DNA from: Phallusia mammillata
Lineage: Eukaryota > Chordata > Ascidiacea > Phlebobranchia > Ascidiidae
Length of the DNA stretch: 64,000 nt
NCBI GenBank assembly: GCA_003260075.1
Contig: QLIY01000353.1
Location: 62,001-126,000, forward strand
Direction: 5' to 3'
The notes below the pieces were generated by a model. That model had not been told where the DNA came from. It searched no databases and saw only the letters and a list, made by a program, of their open reading frames with translations. How positions within the stretch are numbered: the first letter of the stretch is position 1; each line of letters begins with the position of its first letter. A program made the position numbers and the translations under genes. Shown here in pieces: positions 36,128 through 49,000 of this stretch.

Positions 36128-39100
36128 CTGAAGCACACAAGATGCAATGACTTTTCCAACTGAATCAGTTAGCGAAAGCTTTGCTTGTCTCAGCAAGGTA
36201 GTAGTTTAAACTCATACACATACTGTGACTAGATCACTTAGTTGTCCCTGAAAGTCAAGACACATTTAGAAAAGGCCGGTTTACGATCCGGTCCGAGATA
36301 ACATTTCCCTGCGGCGATTCGATCACAGGTTGCCGGCGGAACTTATGTCTATTCTCCCCTGCCTTATCGCATTCTAGACATAAGTTTATTCCTGTGTGCT
36401 GATTGTGCCGTTACGATACTGCACACTACACACCTAGCTGCCGCTAAATAAGGACTGAAAAATTTAAAAGCCACAACTAGTTAAGCTACAAGCTGTTGTC
36501 GCTCCGTCTGACCAAAAAACTGACGCGGCCGTCGCAGGCGTCGCCAATTACTAAACCGTCTGACAAGGCGCGCGTTTCGTTATAAGAGACCGGATCGCTT
36601 TTTTCTCGTTTCTCGGGAATACGGGAAGGCGCTGCTGTGCTGAGGCGAGGAAACCAACGCAGAAGTTGCGGATTGGTGCACAAATTTTCAGGCCATAAAT
36701 CAAACGATCGTCAAATGCGGCGGACGGGTCGCGACCAACGCGATGCACGAGTGGGACTCTTATAGGGAATAATTTCACACACATACATACTGACAGGCGG
36801 CGTTAACCCGAACACGACGAGTGGAATTAGCGTCGCTGCTGAGGCACCATTCCCGCGCGGCGCGAATGTTTTGACAAATGAATGTAGACAAACAAGCAGA
36901 AACTGGTGAGAGCACCGTAGTTGCCACTCATATATGTTGAGTCGCCCCCCGCTGAACATGAATACTTATATTAGCCGCATTGCGAACGTACAGAGTAACC
37001 CCTTCGGATTTTCATCTACGCTGAGAACGGGCCCAATGCGGCGGTTGTCGACTCGCCTGGCGAACATCGTACGGCACTTGACTCGCCCAAGTGTTAGAAC
37101 CTAACTGGGATTAATATTGTACTCCGTCTAAGTGTTGTATAAACTGACGGGCGACAGCACCACGCAATATGTAGGATTTTGGCAATTAACCACTAAAAAT
37201 GGGGGCGGGGGCTAAATATGCAAACCTAAGGTGTTGCACTAATGGCTAATTCTTAATTAAGAACCTTGCTGACTGTTTACGCTTACAAGTTTGCCCGTAA
37301 ACATTGACGGCAATTAGTCAAGTAGGTTGCACCACGCAAATTACGATTGACCAGACGAGACCTTAGACACCAATGCCTATTATCACGTGCGTTAATGAAG
37401 CCACGAGAAGTTGAATCTAGTTAATTATCCACCTTTGGGGTAGAAAAACAACTTGTCCGTTCAGGGAAGGCCATCGTTGGTGGACCCAGTTCTCACGCGC
37501 CACAATTTAGCAACAATGTATCGCGCATAAATAGTCACGGCAAACGAACAAAGGCACTGATAGCGGTAGACGACAGACACACTATTACTATCTGCACTGT
37601 CCACTTAGCGGGTGTCTGCCGCCGTAAATGGACGCACGCGAAGGTTGACTCACTTTCCATCGCGCGACTAGCGTGCGCTACAATAGACCCCTCATTTGGC
37701 TACTGTTTTTAAAGCAGACGCACCAATCAGCAGGTAAGAGTGGCATCCCGCTTAGCGCTTCCGATTTTGCATGGGAAAGGTCGCGAGTCGGCGTCCGTGA
37801 AACGGTCTGTATTTGCGCAGTGTGTAATTCTCATGCAACGCCGTTTGTCAAGTCTGGGGTGAAAGTTATTACGCCAAGGGCGACGATTCAGCGACATTTG
37901 GTCGCCATAAAATGGCAAATTGCAAGCAGTACGTGTCGCCTTGCACGTAATGCATAAATATGTGTAGATTAATACACATGACCGTCTGTTGTCAGCGACA
38001 CAAAATATTATACGCCCCGCATCAGGAGCAGGCTCCACCCGATGATACACGCTTTCCATTTATAAACGCATTTTTTTAACCCACCTGGCACTTCATCCCA
38101 GATGAAAACAGAACAACTATACCCACGTCACGCGTCACGCCAACAAATCCTGACATTCGACATCGTACATTTTTGGCCCGACCTAAAAACGTTACGGGTT
38201 CGCCCAACCCGTGTTTACGTTGGACAACAATGCACCGCTAGCGATTGTTATCATTTAAGTCTGTCGGCACTTGTGGGTCGGGGACCCTTTAGCACTTGAA
38301 CACGTTCGCCGTTGTAGCGTTCCGCCGACGCCTGGGAGCTGACTAATAACAGCAGCAGGTGCGTTGTGCCTTTCTGGCATCATTTTCTCGGCGCGGTAAG
38401 CCAACGAAAACACTATTACGCGCTAAGACGGTGATCAGTCACGGTGAAAATTGAATTCGGAACAGCGTTGGGAAAGCAGAGGAGATTGGGGCCTAAAACA
38501 ACACTGACACCAGCCGCTGTGATCGGTCTTCTCATTTTAAAACCCTATTACACCATGTTTGCAACCGGTGACGAGCTGCGAGTGCTCGCAGTGTTGCAGC
38601 TCACAGCACTGGAAAGGTTGCAAGGGCAAAGTGAAGTTAATCACTTTCAGGAAAGTGTGCCCAGCCAACAAAAGCACCGGGCCGGCTGTGAAAGCGCTAA
38701 AGCAACAATGCGGTTGTTGAACCTGCGGTGTAAACTCTATTAGCCGAGTCCGTGGGACCAATTTTGTAGATCGGCGTAGTCTTGATCCCGTGCGACGGCG
38801 GAAGTCATGCAATCCTGCACAAGTACACAGAAGTGGGCTTGCAAGAGATTCTCGAATTCACAGGTGCTTAGATATATCGCGTATCAAAGGCTTGTCAGGG
38901 TTCTGTCGAAAACCCACCCACTACGAACACCTCGCACCGCTGGACGCGAAAAGCTGAACGAAAATTCCACCACTACGTCATGCACCTGAATTTAGACGCA
39001 CGTTGTCGGGCTGACGTGTTCACTGTAAGCTGACAAGTTAAAAGCATACACAGAATGCGGTAGCGGCCTTAAGGGGTATGTACCACCGCATGTAAACAGA

Positions 39101-42100
39101 AAGACGAAAGGTGACGAACCATACAGGTGTATATGCGGGGAGACACGGCCTGGAATCACTCGCCCATTTGCTTCCCGTCGCGCCTTACCGGGCAACGACG
39201 AGACCCTGGAAAGCGTAGAGTATCACGCATTAATGGAAGAGGGCTACCGCGCTTTCCCACGATCGGGACAAACACGTAAACAAACAGAGAGCACTATATT
39301 GCGACTTGAGTACATTAACACTCGCGCTCAACATCCGTCCCCGTTTACGTTTCCTGTCGGGAATTCACATAGCAACAAACACCGTCAGAGTGATAATATT
39401 TTTATCAAATCCAAATCCATTCACGGACCAAGTATTCGAGGCATCTACTAAACACGCATTCTACAGTGTCGGAGGGGAAAGTACTTTAAATGCGCAAAAA
39501 CGTAAACTCGCGTCCTGTCGCTGGGCAACGCGCACTCGCATTTGACGTACATAACTGGCGACAAGCAAACACATGTCGATCATTGTGAACGCTCAGCGCA
39601 TGTCTTACGAGGCGGGGAGCATTCCAACGCATCAAGTAAGGAGAAGAGCACTTCTGTGGCATACCCGTGATTCATTACGCTTCGTATTAGGGCATCGCAA
39701 GGAGTCATTCCGCTATCAGATAAAATGTATTTTAAATCCGAAGTACTTGTAAGTATTTCAAACCACAACGGGAGATAACGGACCAGTTTTTACCGTTTTG
39801 ATGCCGATCTCATGATTGATTGTTACACGTACATGTTCCCCGGGTCTATTTTTGGCTTTGGTGAAACAGCGTTCCCACAAATTCGTGCGAAGGGATTAAG
39901 GCTGTAACAAAGTTCAATGGCGATGTTGTTTTGTAGCGTTTGCAAGATACAGAAAACCACGATCAAAGTTTAATGGATTTGTTGCGACATAAATACGCGA
40001 TAAAAGGTCAAGGTAGTCTCCCAGCGCAACACGTTTAAGTGTTTATCATGAAACTTCAATCACACTTTAATGTGGTTTCTCACGCCAGCGCCTCTGATTG
40101 GCTAAGCTTTTGAAAGCTTCGTAATCCGTTTTGTCACTTGCAGCCATCGCCGACGCTTTGACTTACAGAGCAACGTTATGACCAATCAACAGCAACAAGA
40201 GCATCATTGGAAGTAAAGTAAAGAGTCTGAGGCATAGATATCTCAACCCACATGAACTGCGTAAGCCAAATCCTTAACATTGGCGCGTAGTAATACCATT
40301 GAGGTGGAAAAATCATTGCATGGCGGTTTAATATTAAGTAAGTCTGCTAGTGCTGACGCCACACTGAACAGTAAATCGGATTGCTAGGAGATACTAAAAT
40401 ACCGTTAAGCGTCTTTGTACAATTGAAGTGGAAGTTAATACGAACTATCGTTTGGTTTAAAACGTACCATGGTTTAATCTTGAGCGATGAATTTCATATC
40501 TCGTAAAACAAAGACACGACAGTGCAAAAATGTTGCAGAATTAAAGCTTCTGTTTTGCCACAGCCCGACCTAATTAATAATTTGCGCGTATTTTTGAACC
40601 GAGGTGAAGCTAATAACGAACAATATGCAATAGCGGAACCAGTACAATCAGTTTGCAATTGCGATTACCCGAAACTACACTGCTGACCATCGTAAACGGT
40701 CGTCTTCCCATAAACTTGTCTGCATTCGTGCCTGACCATATCTAAACCGGTGATAAAGGGCCTCGCCAAGGTGCAAGTCGTTAGTTTGTTTGCCGGTCAG
40801 TAATCTACTTACATTTGAGCCCAGCAATTGCGAGCAGTTTAATCTGAACGCGTCCGCATCTATTCCAATTTCTAGCGTTCGACCCACTTACTAGCCCTCC
40901 AAGGACAGCTGGTTGTCGGTTTAACTCCACTGCGCCATTGTTTGCTAGTTCCGATTTGACACCAGTCCACTATAAACCTAAATGCAGCGCGAAACTATTC
41001 CATTGTGCATCCATCAACCTAATAACGCCGATTTTCGCGTCATGCTGGCCACTTCATACAACACAATACTGCTTTTAATGTCCACAGTCACATAACATTC
41101 TATCATATCGTACACAGTATATATCGCTTTATATATCGCTATCGTACACAAATGCTTTCATCCTGTTTCAAGCTTACTTTTCTTTGGGTATAAGAAACCG
41201 GCTTCAAACTAAAAGTAAACTCCATGAAAATGTATCATCGTATGACCTTTATTTGCCTATAATTTAATTGCAACCAATGTTTCACAGTGACATAAATATT
41301 TCACTATAATATGCAAATTTAACTAACTGTGTTGGACTTCAACTTGTGACAATAAACCTCAAACACGATTTGCATCATCCATGATGTATACTGGCTACAC
41401 GTAAGCACCACGTTAAAGTTTAACAATGTCACCTGCTTTGCAACACTCTTAGTACTGCAAACATATCCTTTTTTGTCGCACAAACTAGTCCCAATACACT
41501 ATGTACGCATTGCAAACTGACCAGTCTGCAATTCTTCTGAGAGCTTGCAAACGCGGTCTAGCTCCAGGCAAGTTTACTTGTTAAAATCGCGAAAGGCCAC
41601 TTTAATGGGAAATTGCGAGAGAAAAGGTTGTCACAACTGCCCCCTCTCTTTTACGTCTCACTGATATTCCCTTTTTCTTGCATTCTCTCGTTCAGTTAAC
41701 TACGAGGTTAGATTTGTCAGTAACGTTTGGTGGCTGGAAAACTTTACCAATATATTTATCCCGGAAACATGCACCAAATTTATTTTGGGCAGATATCGTT
41801 TATCCCACGAAGGTACCTATTATAGCAATTCACCTGTCAACGTGTAAATTGCGAGAAAAGATGTGTAGCTGGTTGCCGAGGCGTGGGAATCGATTAAACA
41901 AGTTTGCTTTTACAGCGTTGCGATAGAATCTCGCGATTTCAATCGATACCTTCGTGATTTTTGCCGACGACCCGTCAACCGGCATCGTACCAGGATATTT
42001 GTTTATTTTAACAGATATAAACGACACGATGAGGTAACCCGGGGCAGCAATGTGGCAGTGGACGGCAAAGAGCGTCGCGCAATTAACGGCGGATTCAAAG

Positions 42101-42844
42101 GAACAGTTGCTTTGATGTGGCGACGCGGTGGAGATGATTTAAGACGAACGTGCACCGGGTATGATTTGCACGTTACGATTTGTGTATCGAGGCGTAAAAT
42201 CGTTTAAATCGAACCGGTGACCTGGGATGGAGTAGCAAACATCACAAGTTATGTTTTCCGACCACAAATTGCCATTTAAAGTAAAGTTCAGCGAGTGACT
42301 TCTATATTAGGACTAAGCACCCTGTATAAGGGGCTTATACGGTTTAGGATAGCGTACTGTGCCCGACAACCTAGGACTGTAACCCTACGAACGTTGCGTG
42401 GCAAAATTTATCTCTCGTAAAACTTTGCACCGTCGTTTCAGGACTAACGATCGACACCCGTCAACAACTCGATAAATTCGCCCAATGACTCGCTATTTCT
42501 GACTTTCGAATTATACTCTCATCAAGTGCTCAAGCGGTGCAAGGTTCAGCGAGAAGCGGCAGTCAACAACCGACGACCACTTTAAGTTCACAGGGTCGTA
42601 GTCAGGGTTAGAACACTAAGTTGTCCACTTATGGCCAAGGAAATAACATTAATTTAATACTGCGCGTGTTAAATATATGTGTACACTTATCTCATAGTAA
42701 AACTTGTTGTGAATTTGTAAACTTTTGTGACATTTAAATTTTGCTTTGTTATGCAAACGAAATATCCGAATTTGAACTTAAATACATGTTTGTGTGGGAT
42801 AAATCCGTTCGTTTGATGTTTAAAACTTTACATGATTTTTGCAG
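36128..42844. other. Gene-poor stretch upstream of the visible Prickle exons
   Basis: No coding exon is recognised. It should hold the missing Prickle 5' exon(s) and promoter on the minus strand, and perhaps upstream exons of the plus-strand gene ending at 43056. The many short open frames here have no motif and random-looking composition. Confidence 0.45.
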
Positions 42845-43056
42845 ATCAACAAACACTTGAAACAGCTGATAGTGGATATGCGCTCCTTGAACACAGTGTA
42901 ACGAGCGTAAGCCGAGGGACTTTCGAAGACTCGACGATAAGTCTGCAGTCGGCAACTATAGATACCGACAACAACAAACATGCGACAAACGAGCCTGAAG
43001 CTCTAAAAAAGCTGTGTGCACAAGCGATTGCACGCGAAGCGCTCCCTTTCATATAG
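42845..43056 (+). CDS. Candidate terminal coding exon of an unidentified gene
   Basis: A strong acceptor (TGATTTTTGCAG, ending 42844) opens a frame entered in phase 1. It runs about 70 residues to TAG at 43054-43056. Visible parts are DQQTLETADSGYALLEHSV, a Ser/Thr-rich middle and the end LKKLCAQAIAREALPFI. An AATAAA poly(A) signal follows at 43077-43082, only 21 bases past the stop. Both ends therefore look like a real last exon. An ATG at 42832 would also give a 74-residue frame without splicing. I do not recognise the family, and no upstream exon was found. The hydrophobic LPFI end could be a PDZ ligand; that is speculation. Confidence 0.5.
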
Positions 43057-43076
43057 CCTGGGCAATTGTCTGCACA

Positions 43077-43082
43077 AATAAA
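43077..43082 (+). terminator. Poly(A) signal AATAAA after the 42.8-kb exon
   Basis: Canonical hexamer 21 bases downstream of the TAG at 43056, on the same strand as the candidate terminal exon. Confidence 0.5.
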
Positions 43083-46000
43083 TCACAAGGATGAGCCGCT
43101 GTTGATTCACTTTCCGATGTCATGCAGGCTGTTACGCCGGCGCGATTGCTGAAGACGCTTGAGTCCACACGCGCGCCAAGGCGGTACTTTGACCCGCGTT
43201 CGGGCCACGCGGCTCAGCACTGTGGCGCGGGGACGAAAAACTACAGCAAACACAAAACAATACTCTTCAAAAGCCAACGTCCCGCCTGACAAACGACATA
43301 CGTGACGTCACAACTGGTTGGTTTGACGGCCCGTCACCCGCCCCGCGTTCTTTTGTCGCACTGGAAAGCGACCGTCGCTTGGACTTACAACCGTGGCCGC
43401 ACAAAGGCGAGTAAATACACGTTGGTGACATTAATCGAGAGCGCAGCGCTGTATGCACTGTCAATAATCGGCAAAAACAACTACCATGCGCGATTTCAGT
43501 GGTACGCGGCTTTGTAGCTACCTCTGTTGGTTCTGTTATGGCCACCGAGTGACGTCATAGCGGCGAACGGGTCCACGGTCGTGACTCAATAGTAGACCGT
43601 GAGTACAACGAGAGCGGAGTGACTTGCTATTTAACGGGGAAGGCGAGTAGGCACGGTTAGCAAATGTCGTCACCCTCCTCGGAATACATGGGAAAATCTC
43701 GTACCTAGGTGTGCATATTAAGGTATTCCAATCATTTCCGTACAAAACCGGACCCTCGCGATATCAAGCGCTTGATATTCAATCCGGCGTGCAACTATAT
43801 GGGAGCGCGTCAAGTTCGTCTTCACAATTTCGAAATACCTGCTCTAATCGCCTGTAACCCAGGAAAACCCGCCCAACCCCATTTCCCTCCCGGTTAAAAC
43901 ACTTCACGCCCGCACTTCAACCTGGGCATCGCTGTTTTGTAAACTTTGCGCGAACGAATCCGGGTCGAGGGAAACGAAAATAACAGGCGAGATATAGTAA
44001 CCCGGTACAAACGCTCGTAAATAGACAGAGGCCACAGAGAGCGGAAACTAAACTTAACGCAGAGATCGACTGATGTTAGTCAAACATTTAAATCCCGCAA
44101 ATGGAAGAGGACCTTCCGACGAGTTGCATTAATCGAGGCCTGTCGCTCATCGTTTGGCCACAGGTTCGCTTTGTCACCTGCAAGACTTAACGCGCCATTG
44201 AGGACAAGTGCTACGGAATGCGAGGCAAGATCGTTCAGTGTCTTGTCAGCTAACAAGCGAGTCCATTACAGAAGTAATATGACAGCTGGCTTAAGGTTGT
44301 GCATTACTATACGCAAGAAAATATTTGGCAAGGGCTGTTAGCGTAAACTCTATTTAAACTGCACATTTGCGCATTTTTGCTCATTCCGCACGGTTTTAAA
44401 ATTGTTCACGGGTCTTACCGCAAAATACACAATTTCATATCTTAAGCGTTCTCTGCATTTCCGCTGCTCCGACCGCAAATAAGGTAACGACGATGGCATG
44501 ACGCGAAGCTCGGGCAATTGAGATTGCATCGGAAAGGTTCACAGTACACGCGTCGCCGAAATTTGACAAAACATCGCCCGTTTCCGCCGATCTCCGCTGA
44601 ACCGCAAGCGATTGTCGACCCACAAACTTGTAACCTGAACTCTAGTGCGACCTAAAACGACACCTCTGTGTCACCGAAGGCTTAGTATTGAAGCCTTCAA
44701 GGCCGTAAACTTGTTTTATTCTTTCGAGGGCCTTGGAATTCCTCCGGACCAACTGTAACTTTTATTTCGTGTTCTGATACCAAGGCTGCTACACGATCTG
44801 ACATTCTGAAAAAATGCACCTGACAGTTTAAGTGGATGTCATTTCTTTTCTTTGTACATAGCAGGGTTATTTAAAGCTCAATAGCATACTTTAGATGTAG
44901 TTTGTTCTTGACGGCCAAAACTATTTACTTTAACAATGGTATTTAGCCATATTAACGACAAGTAAAGACTGTTTAAAAGTCAGCAAGGTTGTATGAAAAC
45001 TGTTCTATACTTGCTTAACAAGCGCAACGACCTGAATATAGAAAATTAACAACCTCTTCAAAATTTCACAATTGGCATTCCATGACTTCTAAACCTCACC
45101 CGTCGCCTAGTGTGTCCGCAATAAACGGCTGCGCTTTGAACTTGGGTCCATTCGCCGCTTAAGTGAACGCACTCGTCGCCTGCATTAGAAACGTAGGAGG
45201 GTCCAATCGGTACCAGGAGTGCAAAGCAAAAGGTCACACGTGATTTGACCCACTCCAGTGAACTTTTGACAAAGCAGTAAAACACGAGCCAACAATTGCT
45301 GTCCGGGTACAGCCAGTTGCCGAATGCGACCCTATAACGCCCTTAACGCATTTTACGAGCTGTAACGCGCAAAGCCGACCATTATTCTCTAACGATTAAA
45401 TCTTAGAGATGATGGGAACTAGCAAGCAGAAAAAAACACGGTCTAAATTGAACGCGTGTTTTTTAACTCAATTGGTGCAAAAATTGGTCACTTTGCGAAC
45501 CATCCATGCATTTTTGTCGTCCGAAATGACATTGCCCTGTAGCGAACCTCACATCAACTTTAATTTCGCTCAAACTGCAACTGACATACGATGTGTACAA
45601 TTAAATATAAATACCGTCTGCAACATTGACTTCGAATTCACATAACCTCGTTTCAACTCACGATCTGTCCGAACACACCAACTATAAACTGGTCGTTGGT
45701 GGAAAGTAAGACTTGCGTTTGCTGCGCTGATCTCTTACCGCAGAACAACTGTGCAATTGCACACCGCCCAAGGACAGCCGCGTGTCACGACCCCAACAGA
45801 CAAAACAGCAATAAAAGATTGTAAAATCAGTTCTGCTTGTTAGTGAGCATCGCCTTCTACACATGAAAAGCCGGTTCGCTATAAATTTATTCGACAAGTG
45901 ACTGATGGCGGGGGTAATTCGTTGACCTACGGTGACCTTTAAATCCGAATGAGAACACTCGGTAAAGATTTCAAGGAACTATGTGGGATTCGTGATTGTA

Positions 46001-49000
46001 AATTTGTCAAAGAAAACATAATCTCCAACTTTATCACCTCAAAGACAGCAACGTCAAATTAAACAAGACATTTCAAGCGCATAAAAAGTTACATGACAAG
46101 TGCACATGTCGTTTGAGATGAACGCATTTGTTACTTAAAATAGAACATAATGGAGAGCTTTATAGGCCTGGCAAAGAAGTATGCGAGGATTTAGCTGCTG
46201 ACTGACGACGCCTGTCGAAATAATTCTCTTTTATCGCATCATCAAAAACCTCCAAGCGGATCTACGTGTGATTATTGTGTCTTTGGCGATGTAAGAATGT
46301 GCTGCCACTTTTAACAACGTGGGTCTTGACATATAACTGAGCGATACAAAAACACACATTGCATGTAAAAATACAACAGTCTGGTGATTGCGTGTGGTGG
46401 GTATGGCTAATCCGTAAACACGAAGCCAGGTCAAGCTCCAATCGGTGTTGTATGTCGGTCGCGGTTACTTAATGACCTCGTTATGCTGAAGCAAAATTTC
46501 CGCTTTACCGGAAATCGCCTAAGAACAGGATTATCGCACAGAACGTCCAGGGAAAGCTGGGAAACGACAGGCGCCACAGGCGTACGGCTTTGGAGTGTAT
46601 GACACACAACAACCAAACAACAGCGGTGGTCAACTGCATGGGCGGTCCTAATTATACAGGAGCATGGGAAGGTGACTGGCCAGTTGAGGGTTTCGGGTGA
46701 CTCCAAAATTGCCCCTACAGTCATAGACCACGCAATCTGTAACTGATGATACGGCGATGAGATGCGTGCGAACCATTTTCTGGTTTGCACTGCGCGGGTG
46801 TTCCAACGGAAGTCTAACTATGTTAATCGCGGCGTCTTAAAAGGCAGAAAGCCACCTGCAATATCGCGACACCCGGGAGAAAACACTCGCACATGTGTTG
46901 GTAATTGGCGACGGATCAGAAATGTCTGGTCATTTGCGGCTCAACGATCGCTGATGAGTATCGCGTGTGGACAAACGTGTTGCTTGCGTCCAAAGCTTCC
47001 GTGTAATTATCGGCGATGGGCAAACACCCAACGTGTTAAGGTTGTTCTTTTTAATATCGCATGTGTTGTTGCCGTGGTCTAACCGTCACAACACGAGCGG
47101 TTTTGGCGAACTTCTTCCGACATCAACAAGCGACTCCGCTTGCACCTGACGGAATATGGAAGTCCCAAGCGAAACATAACGCGCACCACTGAATGCTGAT
47201 GCGGTCAAACACACGTCATTTGACTGTCATCGGTGAGATTATACGCAGTGACTGAGAGCTTGCGCTGACAGGTGATGGGAAACGGGAGTGAGGGATTGAA
47301 TTGTGACTGTTATGGCATGACGCCTTCGGTTGGGGAGATAACCTGCGTTCCAGCTGCACGAATTCAAGCCCGCGTTATCGCAAAGCAAGAATGCGTATCA
47401 AAACCCTGAATGACGCGAATGCAAAGGATCCGTTGCAGTGTCGAGTGAAAGTGCTGCTTGGCAAACAAGAGCGTGAAGGCACCGCGCGACGATTATGCGA
47501 GTAATCTGATTTTGTGGGAGGGTCGGGAACTGATGACTTGCTCCTTTTCGGCTCGGTCGGTTACCGCGGAAAATCGGTTCTGTAGGGAGAAAAGCTGGGC
47601 GGATAACAAATGCTCGGTGCGAGGGACCGAGAGGACCGAACCGGTGCGGTCGTGAGAAAACAGAAGCGACAAGGTAGAGGACAAGTTAAGTCGCAAACAA
47701 GCGACCTGACAATCGCATTAGCCTACTGACTTACGAACTCCAGCCAGACACGTTATGTAACGGCATATCTGGACAGAGGCAAAGATTTACCCAGATATTC
47801 GTAAACTGATGATGCCGGATCCACACGGGGATTTAACTCTGGCATGTCGGCCTTACTTACTTGTGTACGTTTAAGCTCTTATTATGCACTCGACTTCACG
47901 AAGCAATAAATAAATAAACCACGCGCACACATATAGGTGGATTTCGTGAAATTTTATATCCAATAACACAAAAAACTACGCGTGACATCCAGCCAATGAC
48001 AATGTCAGGTAGACACACCGCGGTCACCGTAAACTATATGTTGCAGGAGTTAATAAAGGCATTGCACACTTCAGGTAGACTTCCACGGCGCGAAAACGGT
48101 AAATGTCGTGCCATGCCGCACCGGAGGCAAGCGGAAACGTAAAAACAAGTGAAATTGCCTGTTGCAGCGGAATCGAAGGCGACCTGGCAAGGCCGCAAAA
48201 TTGTAGGCTTTTGGTTTTGTCGTGTCACTTATATCGTGTAGTGGCGCGTTGTATTTATGTTATTTCCGAAATGGCAGATATTTACACTGTCACTCACATT
48301 TTGTTGCAGGTGGCGAAGCGTTTCTTTCCAATAAAAGGTTGATTTAGTGTCACGCAATAGCCATGACTTTATGCGTAAGGAGGATTTTTAGGTGACAGTA
48401 AAAATACATTGCCAATTAGGCTCATTTGTCAAATCACATTCCCAGATTGCGATCTACAGGGGCTAATTCCAACAACAAATATAACAATGATGGCCGGTCA
48501 CGTTTTTTCTCAAAACTATGCGCCCAAAAAATACAATTTTAATGAACTAAAGGAGTCTTAACGTTACGGAATTTCAACAATCGAAAAAGTGTGTTTCAAC
48601 AATAAGACCGTGCGGAATACATAATTCCACTTTGGTTACTGTCACGTTTACTAGGTAGGAGGAGAATTTTGTTTTCATTTTGTAATATAGCGGTTATGGT
48701 AGCCACGGCCAACTTTACTTTGTCTGGGGCCTTTTATAGAAATGCCGACACACTCTAAATTCCCTCTATTCTCATAGATCGACATCACCATGTCAGGGCC
48801 TGTAAACACGACAAGAGGCCACCAGGAGACACAACACACGCCCTATCACCTTAACAGCGAGTTCGGCATATCTGGCCCTGTGGAGAATTTTCCGTCTTGC
48901 AACCGCAATTCCCGCTGAAATTCCGGCAAGGGAGAAATCGTCGATGCGCGGAAAATTGGAGACCTACTCCGCATCAGATAACAGCGGACCACGGGAGACT

